A DNA stretch of 64,000 nt from a bacterium (GCA_024743255.1 JANSWY010000004.1:87604-151603), one strand, 5' to 3'; shown: positions 1-9,434, counted from the first letter of the stretch. A program made the numbers and translations. The notes: generated by a model not told the origin, from the sequence alone.

Positions 1-1
1 T

Positions 2-1180
2 TTACAACCAAAACCTTTTCGATGGGATCCTTCTATTCAAAGTTATGATCGTCAACCTTATGGCGGATTTGTGTTTTTTGATGAATTAACAAACTTCTTT
101 CCAGGCCAGATGGTAGAACAGTTGGGGAAAGCTGATTTGGAAATTTATCAATTGAGTGATCAGATGGGTTGGGAAACAAGTGGTTACTTATATGATCAGG
201 ACACAGTTTTATACTATGACAACTTTAAGGATGATGTAACATATAAAGATTTCAATGTTATTTGCCTTGCTGATGATTTTTTCATTGATGAACTCAGCGC
301 TCGGGCCTTATTACAACATGTTTATCAGGGTAATGATGCACTAGTTTCTGCAAATGTAATTTCATACAACCTTCTGAATTACCTTAATATAGAGATTGAG
401 AACTCAACTCTTATTTACAAAACGGATTCGGCAATCAAGGAATTATTTAATATCGAACTATTTGGAAAGAAATATGAAGTAAGACCTGTAAATCATTATA
501 CAAAATTAGTAAGAGTCCCAGAGGAAGCCGAGGTGATTGCCAAGGGTAAAAACGGAGATATATTAGGAGTGAAATTTGAACTTGGAGAGGGTACAGTTAC
601 TCTTTTTACAATGCCCATTGTGTTCTCGAATTATTATGTCCTCAAGGAAGATTATGAGCTGGCTGAAATTCTGACTTTAGAATTACCGAATAAAGACACA
701 AAGTGGTCCAATTACCTAAGAGGGCGGTACAGACATGATGAGGAGAAAAGATCATTAATGGACTACATTCACCAACAAGAATCACTTACCTGGGCATTTT
801 ATATCTTATTGTTTTCAGTTTTAATTTATTTTGGCTTACAAGTAAGAAGAGTTCAAAGGGCTGTTCCGGTTTTGGAAGCTCCAAGCAATGACGCCCTTAA
901 ATTTGTAGACACAATCAGTAATTTATATTACCTCAAAAAAGATCATAAGGCCATGATGGAAATGAAAATGTCATATTTCCTGGAGTGGATTAGGGGAACA
1001 TACCATATGGATACCCACAATATCGATAGTGCCTTTATTACGAAATTAGCTAATCAATCAGGTGTAAGTGAAGAAGATGTTGGATATGTCTTCAAGACCT
1101 ATGATCAGTTGAAGAAAAAATTACAACTAACAGATGCTGAATTTTTAAGATTCAACAAGTTGTTGCAAAAGTTTAAATAA
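2..1180 (+). CDS. DUF4350 domain protein (5' end missing)
   Basis: The reading frame is open to the left window edge, so the N-terminus is missing. An in-frame GTG at 71 is internal: the residues before it (including WDPS and QPYGG) continue the typical DUF4350 start region. The visible part is a soluble domain followed by one membrane segment around nucleotides 785-850 (residues WAFYILLFSVLIYFGLQ), then a cytoplasmic tail of about 110 residues. DUF4350 proteins are commonly encoded with MoxR ATPases and DUF58 proteins, as here: the MoxR gene starts 1 base after this stop. The exact biochemical role of the family is not known; a part in envelope protein quality control or complex assembly is inferred from the operon. 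Confidence 0.85.
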   Translation, partial: LQPKPFRWDPSIQSYDRQPYGGFVFFDELTNFFPGQMVEQLGKADLEIYQLSDQMGWETSGYLYDQDTVLYYDNFKDDVTYKDFNVICLADDFFIDELSARALLQHVYQGNDALVSANVISYNLLNYLNIEIENSTLIYKTDSAIKELFNIELFGKKYEVRPVNHYTKLVRVPEEAEVIAKGKNGDILGVKFELGEGTVTLFTMPIVFSNYYVLKEDYELAEILTLELPNKDTKWSNYLRGRYRHDEEKRSLMDYIHQQESLTWAFYILLFSVLIYFGLQVRRVQRAVPVLEAPSNDALKFVDTISNLYYLKKDHKAMMEMKMSYFLEWIRGTYHMDTHNIDSAFITKLANQSGVSEEDVGYVFKTYDQLKKKLQLTDAEFLRFNKLLQKFK

Positions 1181-1181
1181 T

Positions 1182-2237
1182 ATGAGCGAAGAAGAGCAAA
1201 TACAACCAGACTCAAACCAGGAGCCACAAGGGTCTACTGAATCACAGCCGGCAGAATCAACAGAACCTCAGGAGTTTCAATCTAGAGTGGACTTGAGAGA
1301 GTTATCATCCAGGGTCTATGACATTAAACATGAAATAGGAAAGAAACTAGTAGGGCAATCTCAGCTTATTGATATGATACTTACTGGTATTTTGGCAGAT
1401 GGACATCTGTTGCTGGAAGGAGTTCCTGGAGTTGCAAAAACCTATACTGCTAAACTTACCGCGAAAGTGATAAATGCGGTTTTCTCAAGGGTCCAATTTA
1501 CACCGGACTTGATGCCTTCAGATGTAACAGGTACAAGCATTTTCAATGCTAAGACTACTGATTTTGAGTTTAAGCCAGGTCCTATTTTTGGGAATGTGGT
1601 TCTAATCGATGAAATCAACAGAGCTCCGGCAAAAACGCAAGCTGCTTTGTTTGAGTGTATGGAAGAGAAGCAAATAAGTATTGATGGAAATTCTCACCAA
1701 CTAGATTTTCCTTTTATTGTACTTGCCACTCAAAACCCTGTGGAACACGAGGGAACATATCGCTTACCCGAAGCACAACTTGATAGATTTCTATTTAAAG
1801 TGTCAATAGACTATCCGTCCTTAGATGAAGAAGTGAAGATCCTTGAAGGTGTAAACAACCAAGTGATTACTCATGATATTGCAGATATGAAACCTCTGAT
1901 GACTAAAGAGGATTTAAAGAAGTTTAGGGAACAGGCTAAGCAGGTAAGAGTTGAACCTAACCAGTTGAAATATATTGCCAAGCTTGTTGAACAGACCAGA
2001 TCAAACGCAAACTTATTCCTTGGAGCTTCTCCTAGAGCTAGTATCGGTATTTTGAATGCTTCAAAGGCCTATGCGGCAATCAATGGGAGAGATTTTGTGG
2101 TGCCTGATGATATAAGGTTTGTGACTTATCCAGTGTTGAACCATAGAATTGTTTTAACACCAGAACGTGAAATGGAAGGCATCACTACAAATGATGTTAT
2201 CAAAGAAATTTTAGAGCAAATCGAGGTTCCTAGATAG
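1182..2237 (+). CDS. MoxR-family AAA+ ATPase
   Basis: This 351-residue cytoplasmic ATPase has a Walker A motif GVPGVAKT at residues 80-87, Walker B LIDEINRA at 141-148, an asparagine sensor in ATQNPVEHEGTY, and the C-terminal AAA lid. The first 35 residues are a Gln/Glu/Ser-rich disordered extension. MoxR ATPases act as chaperone-like factors that mature or assemble protein complexes, usually with the DUF58 protein encoded next to them. The gene sits 1 base after the DUF4350 stop and 3 bases before the DUF58 start, so the three form one operon. The family is certain; the client is not known. Confidence 0.95.
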   Translation: MSEEEQIQPDSNQEPQGSTESQPAESTEPQEFQSRVDLRELSSRVYDIKHEIGKKLVGQSQLIDMILTGILADGHLLLEGVPGVAKTYTAKLTAKVINAVFSRVQFTPDLMPSDVTGTSIFNAKTTDFEFKPGPIFGNVVLIDEINRAPAKTQAALFECMEEKQISIDGNSHQLDFPFIVLATQNPVEHEGTYRLPEAQLDRFLFKVSIDYPSLDEEVKILEGVNNQVITHDIADMKPLMTKEDLKKFREQAKQVRVEPNQLKYIAKLVEQTRSNANLFLGASPRASIGILNASKAYAAINGRDFVVPDDIRFVTYPVLNHRIVLTPEREMEGITTNDVIKEILEQIEVPR

Positions 2238-2240
2238 TCA

Positions 2241-3566
2241 GTGAATAATATCTACTTACATAAAAGAGCACTTTTTACACTTCTCGGAATAGTAGGCTTA
2301 TTTGTCTTGGGTTTTGCATTCCCACTACTTGCTGTTCTTGGAAAGATATTTTTTGCTGTAGTAGTGCTGGCAATTATAATTGAAGTAACACTGCTTTTTA
2401 GTTTGAAGAATCCATTTTCCGCACAGCGAGTTGTGGAAAACAAACTTTCAAATGGAGACTTTAATCCAGTGATCATCCAAATCAGTAGTAAGCTTTCATT
2501 TGAGACGAATCTTCAGGTTATTGATGAATTTCCGTTGCAGCTACAGTTGAGGAATAAACAATTTTCCATTGAAGGTTTCAAACCAAACAGCACAGAAGAG
2601 TTGGTCTATGAAGTGAGACCAACAACAAGGGGCGTTTATGGATTTGGTAAAATCCACCTGATGGTTACAACAAAACTTAGCTTTATTACCAGGAAAGTGT
2701 CATTTGATTTGGAACAAGAAGTAAAGGTTTACCCTTCATTCATTCAATATAGAAAATTTGCATTTCTGGCGATAAGTAACAGGCTTGAGGAGGTAGGAGT
2801 TAAAAAGATACGAAAGCTGGGCCTAAGCAATGAGTTTGAGCAAATTCGGGAATATGTTCTTGGAGATGATTACCGAATAATCAACTGGAAAGCTACCGCC
2901 AGACACCAGAACTTAATGGTTAACCAATACCAGGAAGAAAAAGCCCAGGATATCTATTGTATTGTGGATAAGGGACGGTTGATGCATGCTCCTTTTGACG
3001 GTCTATCAATTTTGGATTATAGTATTAATGCCTCTCTTGTGATGTCGGGTGTAGCAATTGGAAAGGATGATAAGGCAGGATTGTTAACATTCTCTGATAA
3101 GATTGGTACTTTTATTAAAGCTCAAGGTAAAAAGACTCAAATGAGTTTGATAGCCGATGCACTCTACAATCAGGAGGTAAGATTGAAGGAGAGTGATTTC
3201 TCCAGACTATATAAAAATGTGAGGACATGGATTAAGAAACGGAGCTTCTTAATACTTTTTACAAACTTTGATTCCCTTGTTACCTTACGGAGACAAATGA
3301 AATATCTCAAGGCGATAGGAAGAAGTCATTTGTTGTGTGTGGTAATTTTTGACAATAGTGAGATAAACAGTTTGTCTGAAAAGAAGACATTTGGGCTTAA
3401 TGATGTCTATAGACAAACCATGGCAGAGAAGTTTCATCATGATAAAAGACTTATTACCAAAGAGCTAATAAGTAATGGAATTTATCCAATCTTAACTGAG
3501 CCAAATAATCTGACAGTAAATACAATTAATGAATACCTGAGATTCAAATCTCAAGGAATGTTGTAA
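2241..3566 (+). CDS. DUF58 domain-containing protein
   Basis: This 441-residue protein starts at GTG, 3 bases after the MoxR stop; no better start lies nearby. Two hydrophobic helices (about residues 10-53) anchor a large soluble part. The DUF58 signature GDDYRIINWKATARH lies near residues 207-222, and the following region has the von Willebrand A-like fold expected for the family (CIVDKGRLM, then LLTFSDKIG). DUF58 proteins partner with MoxR ATPases. A strong hairpin with a T-rich tail follows the stop, so this is the last gene of the operon. Confidence 0.93.
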   Translation: MNNIYLHKRALFTLLGIVGLFVLGFAFPLLAVLGKIFFAVVVLAIIIEVTLLFSLKNPFSAQRVVENKLSNGDFNPVIIQISSKLSFETNLQVIDEFPLQLQLRNKQFSIEGFKPNSTEELVYEVRPTTRGVYGFGKIHLMVTTKLSFITRKVSFDLEQEVKVYPSFIQYRKFAFLAISNRLEEVGVKKIRKLGLSNEFEQIREYVLGDDYRIINWKATARHQNLMVNQYQEEKAQDIYCIVDKGRLMHAPFDGLSILDYSINASLVMSGVAIGKDDKAGLLTFSDKIGTFIKAQGKKTQMSLIADALYNQEVRLKESDFSRLYKNVRTWIKKRSFLILFTNFDSLVTLRRQMKYLKAIGRSHLLCVVIFDNSEINSLSEKKTFGLNDVYRQTMAEKFHHDKRLITKELISNGIYPILTEPNNLTVNTINEYLRFKSQGML

Positions 3567-3576
3567 TGGGAAAAAG

Positions 3577-3612
3577 TGCAGATCATCCTGGAAGACGATC
3601 TGCATTTATTTT
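3577..3612. terminator. Bidirectional rho-independent terminator
   Basis: The arms TGCAGATC (3577-3584) and GATCTGCA (3597-3604) form a perfect 8-bp stem followed by TTTATTTTTATT. It lies between the DUF58 gene and the convergent membrane protein gene, so it can end transcription from the plus strand. The A-run on the other side also makes it usable from the minus strand. Confidence 0.85.
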
Positions 3613-4436
3613 TATTGATCTTGTGATTCTGTATTAATATCGTGATCCTGTAGACCAAATTCATCGATTTGGGAAGTCAAAGATTCATCTTTCTTTGGAT
3701 CAAGGATAGAATCATACGTTGCAAATACAATACAGGATGTTAAAGGCATAATAAAAACGTAAAGACCAACATAGCATGTTACTACGGCCCCCACAACAGT
3801 CATTAAACCTATTACAAACTGCAAACCAAAAAAGCTGAAGAAATTCTTTGCGACAATTTTACGGCTTGTTTCCATAGCCTCCCAAAACTGCATTCCTTCA
3901 TCTGCAATGAGAGGTACTACAAGAAAATAAGAGGTAGTTAAATAAATCCCAAAACCTAGAATAAGAAGACCAACTCCGAGAAAAATAGCAATCCTCCCTT
4001 CAAGCAAATAAGCAAAATCTTCGGCAAAGTACTCAGGATTAGAAGCTCCAGAGAATAGGTCCGGTAGCAGTTCAAAAGGAATCATTACCGTAAACATTAA
4101 GATAATTGCAGGTATGAAAAATAGAAATACCACTAAGGAGTGAAGTAGTATTTGCCCTATATAATTGAAACCACTGAAAAACTGATTGAACTCTTGTTGA
4201 CCTGTCAATGATGCACGACTATACAAATATATCCCAGCAATAAGGGACCCTTGAATCAGTCCATAGACCAAACTAACTCCTGGGATAAATATGGATACCA
4301 GGAATATAAGGAATAGAATACAGCCAAAGCCCAAATAACTACCGGCATTCTGCTTAAATATATCCCAGCCATCAGAGAAGTAACGGCCCATATCAAATGA
4401 GTAACCCTCTTCTATAAGATGATCAAACTTGCTCAT
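3612..4436 (-). CDS. Multi-pass membrane protein, unknown function
   Basis: The 274-residue protein has about six hydrophobic segments, with long helices near residues 35-90, 100-130, 150-190 and 205-240, and a hydrophilic acidic tail rich in Asp, Glu and Gln. It resembles the loose group of bacterial integral membrane proteins annotated as DUF975/DUF4013-like, but I cannot place it in one family with confidence. Its ATG overlaps the stop of the upstream DUF2752 gene in an ATGA arrangement, so the two are translated together. No catalytic motif is visible. Confidence 0.75.
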   Translation of the reverse strand: MSKFDHLIEEGYSFDMGRYFSDGWDIFKQNAGSYLGFGCILFLIFLVSIFIPGVSLVYGLIQGSLIAGIYLYSRASLTGQQEFNQFFSGFNYIGQILLHSLVVFLFFIPAIILMFTVMIPFELLPDLFSGASNPEYFAEDFAYLLEGRIAIFLGVGLLILGFGIYLTTSYFLVVPLIADEGMQFWEAMETSRKIVAKNFFSFFGLQFVIGLMTVVGAVVTCYVGLYVFIMPLTSCIVFATYDSILDPKKDESLTSQIDEFGLQDHDINTESQDQ

Positions 4437-4741
4437 AAGTAAGTGTTTTTATTTTTAGTTAGATATTTAGTGAAATCGTAAATGATCAAGCCCAGGATCA
4501 CTGGGACTATTATAAAGATTAATGGATTATGTTCAAAAGCATGTTGAAAATCACCTTGAACCAAAGCTATTGCAGCATGGTTCAACCCACAACCAAAACA
4601 TTCAATACCAGTGGTGGCCTTAATTGGACAAGAAGGCAACCAAACATTGAAACCAGCTGCATTCAAAGTAATTAAAATGAAGTAAGCCAACAGGAATGCC
4701 AGGACTATTCCCAACTTTTTAAAGTATTGGATGACGATCAT
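4433..4741 (-). CDS. DUF2752 domain-containing membrane protein
   Basis: This short protein (102 residues from ATG at 4741) has two membrane helices and the DUF2752 cysteine signature between them, CPIKATTGIECFGCGLNHA. The family is characterised by this CP-x-TG-x-x-C-x-GC motif; the function is not established. A longer reading starting at TTG 4777 adds 12 residues and cannot be excluded. The gene ends inside the start codon of the next membrane protein gene (ATGA overlap), which suggests that the two products work in the same membrane process. Confidence 0.8.
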   Translation of the reverse strand: MIVIQYFKKLGIVLAFLLAYFILITLNAAGFNVWLPSCPIKATTGIECFGCGLNHAAIALVQGDFQHAFEHNPLIFIIVPVILGLIIYDFTKYLTKNKNTYL

Positions 4742-4865
4742 GTACGCTAATCTATCCTTATTTCGTTTTCTAAACAAACGTTAAATTATTAGATTTTTGA
4801 AACTAAGTAACGAGGTTGCCGTCTGAGAAAAAATCAATCAAATAAATCAACTAATATTTCAAACC

Positions 4866-5822
4866 ATGAGGAAACAATTTATGCTGCTATTATTTATTGG
4901 TAGCAATCTCTTAGTAACGGGTCAGGCACAGCAGAAATACAAGGAGTTTATTACAAAGGCAGAGGAGCTATTTCAGGAAAAGCAATATCAGGAATCTGCG
5001 CAAAACTATAAATGGGCTTTTGATCAATTTGAAGGAAAAGCTTATCCATCAGACAGATATAATGCTGCTTGTTCTTACAGTTTAACACAGAATTTGGATA
5101 CCGCATTCTACCACCTTTTCAGATTGGCTAATGATTCCAAGTACAAAGATTATGATCATCTGACCACTGATGAAGATTTGAAGCCATTATACAAGGATAA
5201 CAGGTGGAAGCAATTGAAGGCAAAGGTTAAAGAAAACAAGGAAATCGCTGAGGCCAACCTCGATCGACCATTGGCAGCTACTTTAGATTCTATATATGAA
5301 ATTGATCAAGGCTTGAGAGGTGAGCTGGAAAATATTGAAAAGGAATTCGGTAGAAATTCCAAAGAAATGAAAATGCAATGGAAAAAGATCAGTGATGCAG
5401 ATAATAGCAATGTCAAAGTGATTGCTAAAATTCTTGATGAAAGAGGGTGGTTAGGAGCTGATATTGTAGGAGATAAGGGGAATCAAACATTGTTTTTGGT
5501 AATTCAACATGCTGATATTGAAATTCAGGAAAAATATATTCCAATGTTTCGGGATGCCGTAGAGAAAGGAAATGGAAGAGCAAGCAGTCTGGCATTGATG
5601 GAAGATAGAGTGGCACTGCGAAAAGGAGGGAAGCAGATTTATGGTAGTCAGGTATTTACTGATAACAAGACAGATGAAATGTACTTTGGACCGATAGAAG
5701 ATCCGGAGAATGTAGATACAAGAAGAGCGGAAGTAGGCTTACAACCTTTAAATGACTATGCAGCATTATTTGGATTTAGCTGGGATCTGGAAGCTCACAA
5801 AAAAAGACATAAAATGGATTAA
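4866..5822 (+). CDS. Exported TPR-like protein with DUF6624 domain
   Basis: The 318-residue product begins with a signal peptide (MRKQFMLLLFIGSNLLVTGQAQ). Residues about 25-120 look like TPR helices (FITKAEELFQEKQYQESAQNY, then a YNAACSY motif), and residues about 130-310 match DUF6624, with the family's ILDERGWLG segment and the HAD(x)E region. The domain is common in Bacteroidota periplasmic proteins of unknown function. The gene stands alone and is followed by a terminator hairpin at 5880-5901. Confidence 0.85.
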   Translation: MRKQFMLLLFIGSNLLVTGQAQQKYKEFITKAEELFQEKQYQESAQNYKWAFDQFEGKAYPSDRYNAACSYSLTQNLDTAFYHLFRLANDSKYKDYDHLTTDEDLKPLYKDNRWKQLKAKVKENKEIAEANLDRPLAATLDSIYEIDQGLRGELENIEKEFGRNSKEMKMQWKKISDADNSNVKVIAKILDERGWLGADIVGDKGNQTLFLVIQHADIEIQEKYIPMFRDAVEKGNGRASSLALMEDRVALRKGGKQIYGSQVFTDNKTDEMYFGPIEDPENVDTRRAEVGLQPLNDYAALFGFSWDLEAHKKRHKMD

Positions 5823-5879
5823 TCATACATTTTAGGACATTGAGTTTGCGATAAACAAACTTTCTAATAATCTTATGGA

Positions 5880-5905
5880 AGCTCTGAATTTATTCGGAGC
5901 TTTTT
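5880..5905 (+). terminator. Rho-independent terminator
   Basis: AGCTCTG (5880-5886) pairs with CGGAGCT (5895-5901) around an 8-base loop, with one G-T wobble, and is followed by a run of T. It ends the DUF6624 gene and separates it from the gene starting at 5937. Confidence 0.75.
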
Positions 5906-5936
5906 GTTGTTTACAGGATTGAGCTCTCTAAATATT

Positions 5937-6431
5937 ATGGGTAAGAAAAGTAAAGAAGTATTTGTTACACTGATCCCGAAATCTTCTCTTATTGAAAGAT
6001 ATGGGCAAATTCCTGTACAACTGGAGATCAACACCCAGGCGTGGAAAGACTATTGGGAAAAAAAATCCTCTGATAATTCTATTAAACCTGATTGGGAAGA
6101 TGCCTTGACTATCAATTGGTGGGAGAATGTACCAGCTTCTTTTGACAAAATTTCCGGCGAGCTCGATAAGCTTCTCTCTAAGGTAACTACCAATGAAGTC
6201 AATATCAGGTGGGAAAAGAAGAACTGGTTTCTGGGAACAGTTAAGTTCTGGGCACACGTTCAGGATGATCAGATACGAGAGCTTGTTCTAAGTACAACCA
6301 CCGTAAGAGTGAATCCAATTTTGATCAATAATGTGCTCAATATCTTCAGCCATTATGATGTATTGCTAATGGATAAACACGGAGGACTAAGCCCATCAGA
6401 ATGGAACTCCGTTAAAGATTTGATGAAATAA
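5937..6431 (+). CDS. Hypothetical cytoplasmic protein
   Basis: This is a 164-residue soluble protein with no signal peptide or membrane helix. The start chosen is ATG 5937 (MGKKSKEVFV), because an upstream TTG start at 5904 would fall inside the terminator hairpin. The sequence is rich in Trp, Lys and Asp (WEDALTINWWENVP; RWEKKNWFLGTVKFWAHVQDD). I do not recognise a family. It lies alone between a terminator and the PadR gene. Confidence 0.65.
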   Translation: MGKKSKEVFVTLIPKSSLIERYGQIPVQLEINTQAWKDYWEKKSSDNSIKPDWEDALTINWWENVPASFDKISGELDKLLSKVTTNEVNIRWEKKNWFLGTVKFWAHVQDDQIRELVLSTTTVRVNPILINNVLNIFSHYDVLLMDKHGGLSPSEWNSVKDLMK

Positions 6432-6542
6432 TACCATCTAATCACACCAAAAACCGACTTTTTTAAAAATTTCAAAAGAAAACCACAACCAAAATCTGTG
6501 TATAGTCGTTTGGAATTTATATATTTAAGAAAATTAAATATT

Positions 6543-6905
6543 ATGAATTCTAAAGAATACATAAAAGGAACCATAAAGACGATAGTCTTAAAGTTGTTAT
6601 CAGAGAATAAAAGAATGTATGGTTATGAGATTACACAGCGTGTAGCAGAGCTGTCGAGTGATGAGATCAAATTAACCTATGGAGCTTTATATCCAATTCT
6701 CTACAAACTAGAAGATGAGGGTTTACTAGTCACAGAAAGTGAAATTGTGGAGAACAGGGCCAGGAAGTACTATTCTCTGACTGAGAAGGGAAATGAGGTT
6801 GCTAAGGAGAAAGTATCAGAGCTTCAGCAATTCACTGAGATCCTCAAGAAAATCTTACAGCCGGACCCAAACGGAAAACTAAGTCTTGAGATATGGGGAT
6901 TCTAA
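6543..6905 (+). CDS. PadR-family transcriptional regulator
   Basis: The 120-residue protein is a PadR-type winged helix: the HTH spans about residues 10-60 (MYGYEITQRV, then the wing LTYGALYPILYKLEDEGLL), followed by a dimerisation helix. The start is ATG 6543; the longer GTG reading from 6498 has no support. Its last 13 bases overlap the start of the downstream membrane-protein gene. A PadR regulator translationally coupled to a membrane protein is a known arrangement in which the pair control an envelope function. The ligand is unknown. Confidence 0.93.
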   Translation: MNSKEYIKGTIKTIVLKLLSENKRMYGYEITQRVAELSSDEIKLTYGALYPILYKLEDEGLLVTESEIVENRARKYYSLTEKGNEVAKEKVSELQQFTEILKKILQPDPNGKLSLEIWGF

Positions 6906-8080
6906 GTCAGAAGCAATTGCAGGAAATTGAGGCCTTTCTGGATAGGCAAGGATTGAAATTTCCACCTCTAAGAGCAGAAATATTCGATCATATGATTGGA
7001 GATATAGAGTACCAGCTTGAGAATGGTAACACATTCGAACAAGCCTGGAACAACATCAGTGGGGAATTACCCCAAGACCATTTTAAACAAATACAAAACG
7101 AAACCATGGAAGCTATCAACAAAAGATTTAACGTGACAAGAGGCTTAACTTACATTTCTGTAGGTTTATTAATTCTTACATCAGCATTTAAACTCCTCCA
7201 TTTACCAGGTGCAGCAATGCTCCTTGTTGCATCATTGTTTTCAATCGCAGTTTCATTTATAGTAGGAACTGTTTCCGGGATAAGAATAAATAAGGGTAAA
7301 AAGGGTTCAACGCTTCTGCTAGCTACTGTAATTGCTGTTTTATACTTTTTTGTCAGCTGGACTTTTAAGTTGCTATATCTACCAGGCGCTTCAATCATGC
7401 AAATCTCATCTGTTTTATTCTTACTTGTTTTATTTCCGCTTGCAGGTTTGAGTTTTAGAAGCCTCAAAAGTAGTGACGATAATCTATTAACCTACTTGCA
7501 CAGCAAACATACACCTGGAATAGAAAGGTTCTTATTAATATTCGTAGTGCTGGAAACACTATTGAAAGTTGCTGCTATATATTTTGGGTACCACCCAAAT
7601 ATTTCTGGTATACTATTGATAATGGTAATTTGTGCTGGTGTAATGCAATATTTTGCTCAAAACTGGCACCCTTCACAGCAAAATAATAAAATCTGGTTCC
7701 AGATATTGTTATTCGTAGCACTTGCCGCAGCAATGCTACCGTCACTTGGTTCAATGATTCCATACCCGGTGAGAGTCCTATTAATAGCCAGTTTCTATAT
7801 TCTTGCTGGAGTGATTGTAAATATCAAGGATCGTGATAATAGTCTCCTTATCAATTCATTAGTTACAGGTTTAGTAATGTTGATCTCTGGAATTTGGGTT
7901 ATGGTAAAATTAAATGTTGCTCCCGAGTCGGTCCTTCAGCTAATTTTTAATCTGCCGATTCTGGTCATATTTGGAGCATCGCTATTTGCCACCAAAAGTG
8001 GTTCGCTTAGCAGAACATTTATGATTATTAGCTATTCTTTCTATCTGTTTGAATATCCATATGAAATGGGTTTGTTCTAA
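6893..8080 (+). CDS. PadR-coupled multi-pass membrane protein
   Basis: The 395-residue protein has a cytoplasmic helical N-terminus (residues 1-80, with the acidic stretch AEIFDHMIGDIEYQLENG) and then about ten membrane helices. Two membrane hairpins carry the same motif, FKLLHLPGA (near residue 105) and FKLLYLPGA (near residue 160), which is reminiscent of GldL-like segments but not enough to assign a function. The gene overlaps the PadR gene by 13 bases and probably forms a regulator/sensor pair with it. It ends just before a strong hairpin at 8091-8116. Confidence 0.8.
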   Translation: MGILSQKQLQEIEAFLDRQGLKFPPLRAEIFDHMIGDIEYQLENGNTFEQAWNNISGELPQDHFKQIQNETMEAINKRFNVTRGLTYISVGLLILTSAFKLLHLPGAAMLLVASLFSIAVSFIVGTVSGIRINKGKKGSTLLLATVIAVLYFFVSWTFKLLYLPGASIMQISSVLFLLVLFPLAGLSFRSLKSSDDNLLTYLHSKHTPGIERFLLIFVVLETLLKVAAIYFGYHPNISGILLIMVICAGVMQYFAQNWHPSQQNNKIWFQILLFVALAAAMLPSLGSMIPYPVRVLLIASFYILAGVIVNIKDRDNSLLINSLVTGLVMLISGIWVMVKLNVAPESVLQLIFNLPILVIFGASLFATKSGSLSRTFMIISYSFYLFEYPYEMGLF

Positions 8081-8090
8081 ACAATTTTAT

Positions 8091-8116
8091 GGCAGGTTTG
8101 CAATGACAAACCTGCC
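8091..8116 (+). terminator. Strong hairpin, probable terminator
   Basis: GGCAGGTTTG (8091-8100) and CAAACCTGCC (8107-8116) form a perfect 10-bp stem with a 6-base loop, 10 bases after the membrane protein stop and 17 bases before the AraC start. The T-tract after it is weak (GTATTAGTTT), so it may act partly as an RNA 3' stabiliser. Confidence 0.7.
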
Positions 8117-8132
8117 GTATTAGTTTAGCCTC

Positions 8133-8933
8133 ATGCAGTACTTCCAGAAAGATCCATCCACAGAATTATCATCGATCATAAAATCTTTCTGGCAAATTGA
8201 GGACCTGGATAACACTCAAATCATAAGAGATAAAATAGTTCCTGATGGTTATCCGGAATTAATATTTCACTATGGAGATCCTTACAAAATTGATATCTCA
8301 GGAAAGTGGGAGATTCAGGCCAAAGAACTGTTGGCTGGACAGTTAACTAACTTTTTTCATCTCGAAAACACCGGTGCAATTGGCATGTTTGCTATTAAAC
8401 TTCAACCATGGGCACCATCATTATTGTCTAAGCATAGATTGAGTGAGTTGGTTGATGCTGCGGTTTCGATTAGTGACGCTGATACAAGTATTGTTACTTT
8501 ATTGATGGAGATTGCAAAACCTTCAAACTCATTTGAGCAGAAGTGTGAAAAAGCCTCTAAGGTCTTTCTGAACTATACGCAAACTACAAATTTTGAACAG
8601 AACGGAATTAGGGCAATCAAAGAGATAATCGATTCAAAAGGTAAATACCAAATATCTGAAATATGCTCAAAAGTGAATATTTCTGAGCGTTCACTTGAGC
8701 GCTTCTGCAAAGAAAATATTGGGCTATCACCTAAATTTTATTCGAGAATAATTCGCTTGGCGTATATTTTCAAATTAGTGAATGAGGATAATAATAATTG
8801 GGCTCAATTGAGTTATTTGGGAGGGTTCTACGACCAGGCTCATTTTATCAAAGACTTCAAAAAGTTTACAGGTGAGGAACCAACTAAATATGGATTCAAT
8901 GAAAAAAATATGGCCAATTTCTTCTTAAAATAG
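8133..8933 (+). CDS. AraC-family transcriptional regulator (DUF6597 + HTH_18)
   Basis: The 266-residue regulator has an N-terminal DUF6597 domain (starting SIIKSFWQIED, with the VPDGYPELIFHYGD signature) and a C-terminal AraC-type double HTH at about residues 155-255 (ISEICSKVNISERSLERFCK, then FYDQAHFIKDFKKFTGEEP). This combination is very common in Bacteroidota. It is a single gene behind a terminator hairpin. The DUF6265 lipoprotein gene 66 bases downstream may be a target or operon partner. The effector is not known. Confidence 0.92.
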   Translation: MQYFQKDPSTELSSIIKSFWQIEDLDNTQIIRDKIVPDGYPELIFHYGDPYKIDISGKWEIQAKELLAGQLTNFFHLENTGAIGMFAIKLQPWAPSLLSKHRLSELVDAAVSISDADTSIVTLLMEIAKPSNSFEQKCEKASKVFLNYTQTTNFEQNGIRAIKEIIDSKGKYQISEICSKVNISERSLERFCKENIGLSPKFYSRIIRLAYIFKLVNEDNNNWAQLSYLGGFYDQAHFIKDFKKFTGEEPTKYGFNEKNMANFFLK

Positions 8934-8999
8934 GTATGTCGGATTTTTACAATACATCGGATATGGGCTGATTTAGATTCGAAGAAAAAGTTGAAATCT

Positions 9000-9434
9000 A
9001 TGAAATTTATACCAATCATATTGTTAGTTGTATCTTGTAATCAGGCAGTAAGCCAGGATCCAGTATATAAGTTGGTGGGGGAATGGCAAGTGGAAGGTAA
9101 GCAGACTTTTGAAACCTGGGAGTTGGTAGATGGTAAATTGGTAGGAGAGGGCTACAAGATCAAAGATGGCCAGAAGTTTGTTTCTGAGACTTTGTCAATC
9201 TCTAATGAGTCCGGTGACTGGACCTATTCTGCAACAGTGCCAAATCAAAATGAAGGTAGAACGATTCCTTTTGAATTAAATCGTGAAGTAGCTGATAAGC
9301 TCTCATTTGAAAATCTAAGTCATGATTTCCCAAAGAAGATTCAATATCAATTTCTAAATAAGAAAGAGATATTCGTAAGTGTTTTAGGAGATGAGGATAA
9401 AGGTTTCAGTTTCAAAATGATCAAACAGGACTAA
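9000..9434 (+). CDS. DUF6265 domain lipoprotein
   Basis: The 144-residue protein starts at ATG 9000, the second in-frame start (TTG 8991 is the alternative). The N-terminus MKFIPIILLVVSC is a short lipoprotein signal with Cys at position 13. The rest matches DUF6265: a GEWQVEG start, the FETWELVDGKLVGEGY strand pair, and the conserved HDFPKKIQYQF motif, typical of a small beta-barrel. Function unknown. It converges on the DUF1801 gene with a 4-base overlap of the stop codons. Confidence 0.85.
   Translation: MKFIPIILLVVSCNQAVSQDPVYKLVGEWQVEGKQTFETWELVDGKLVGEGYKIKDGQKFVSETLSISNESGDWTYSATVPNQNEGRTIPFELNREVADKLSFENLSHDFPKKIQYQFLNKKEIFVSVLGDEDKGFSFKMIKQD

Noticed and set aside
5904..5936. TTG start for the hypothetical protein at 5937
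   Set aside because: It falls at the T-run of the terminator hairpin of the gene before; ATG 5937 fits better.
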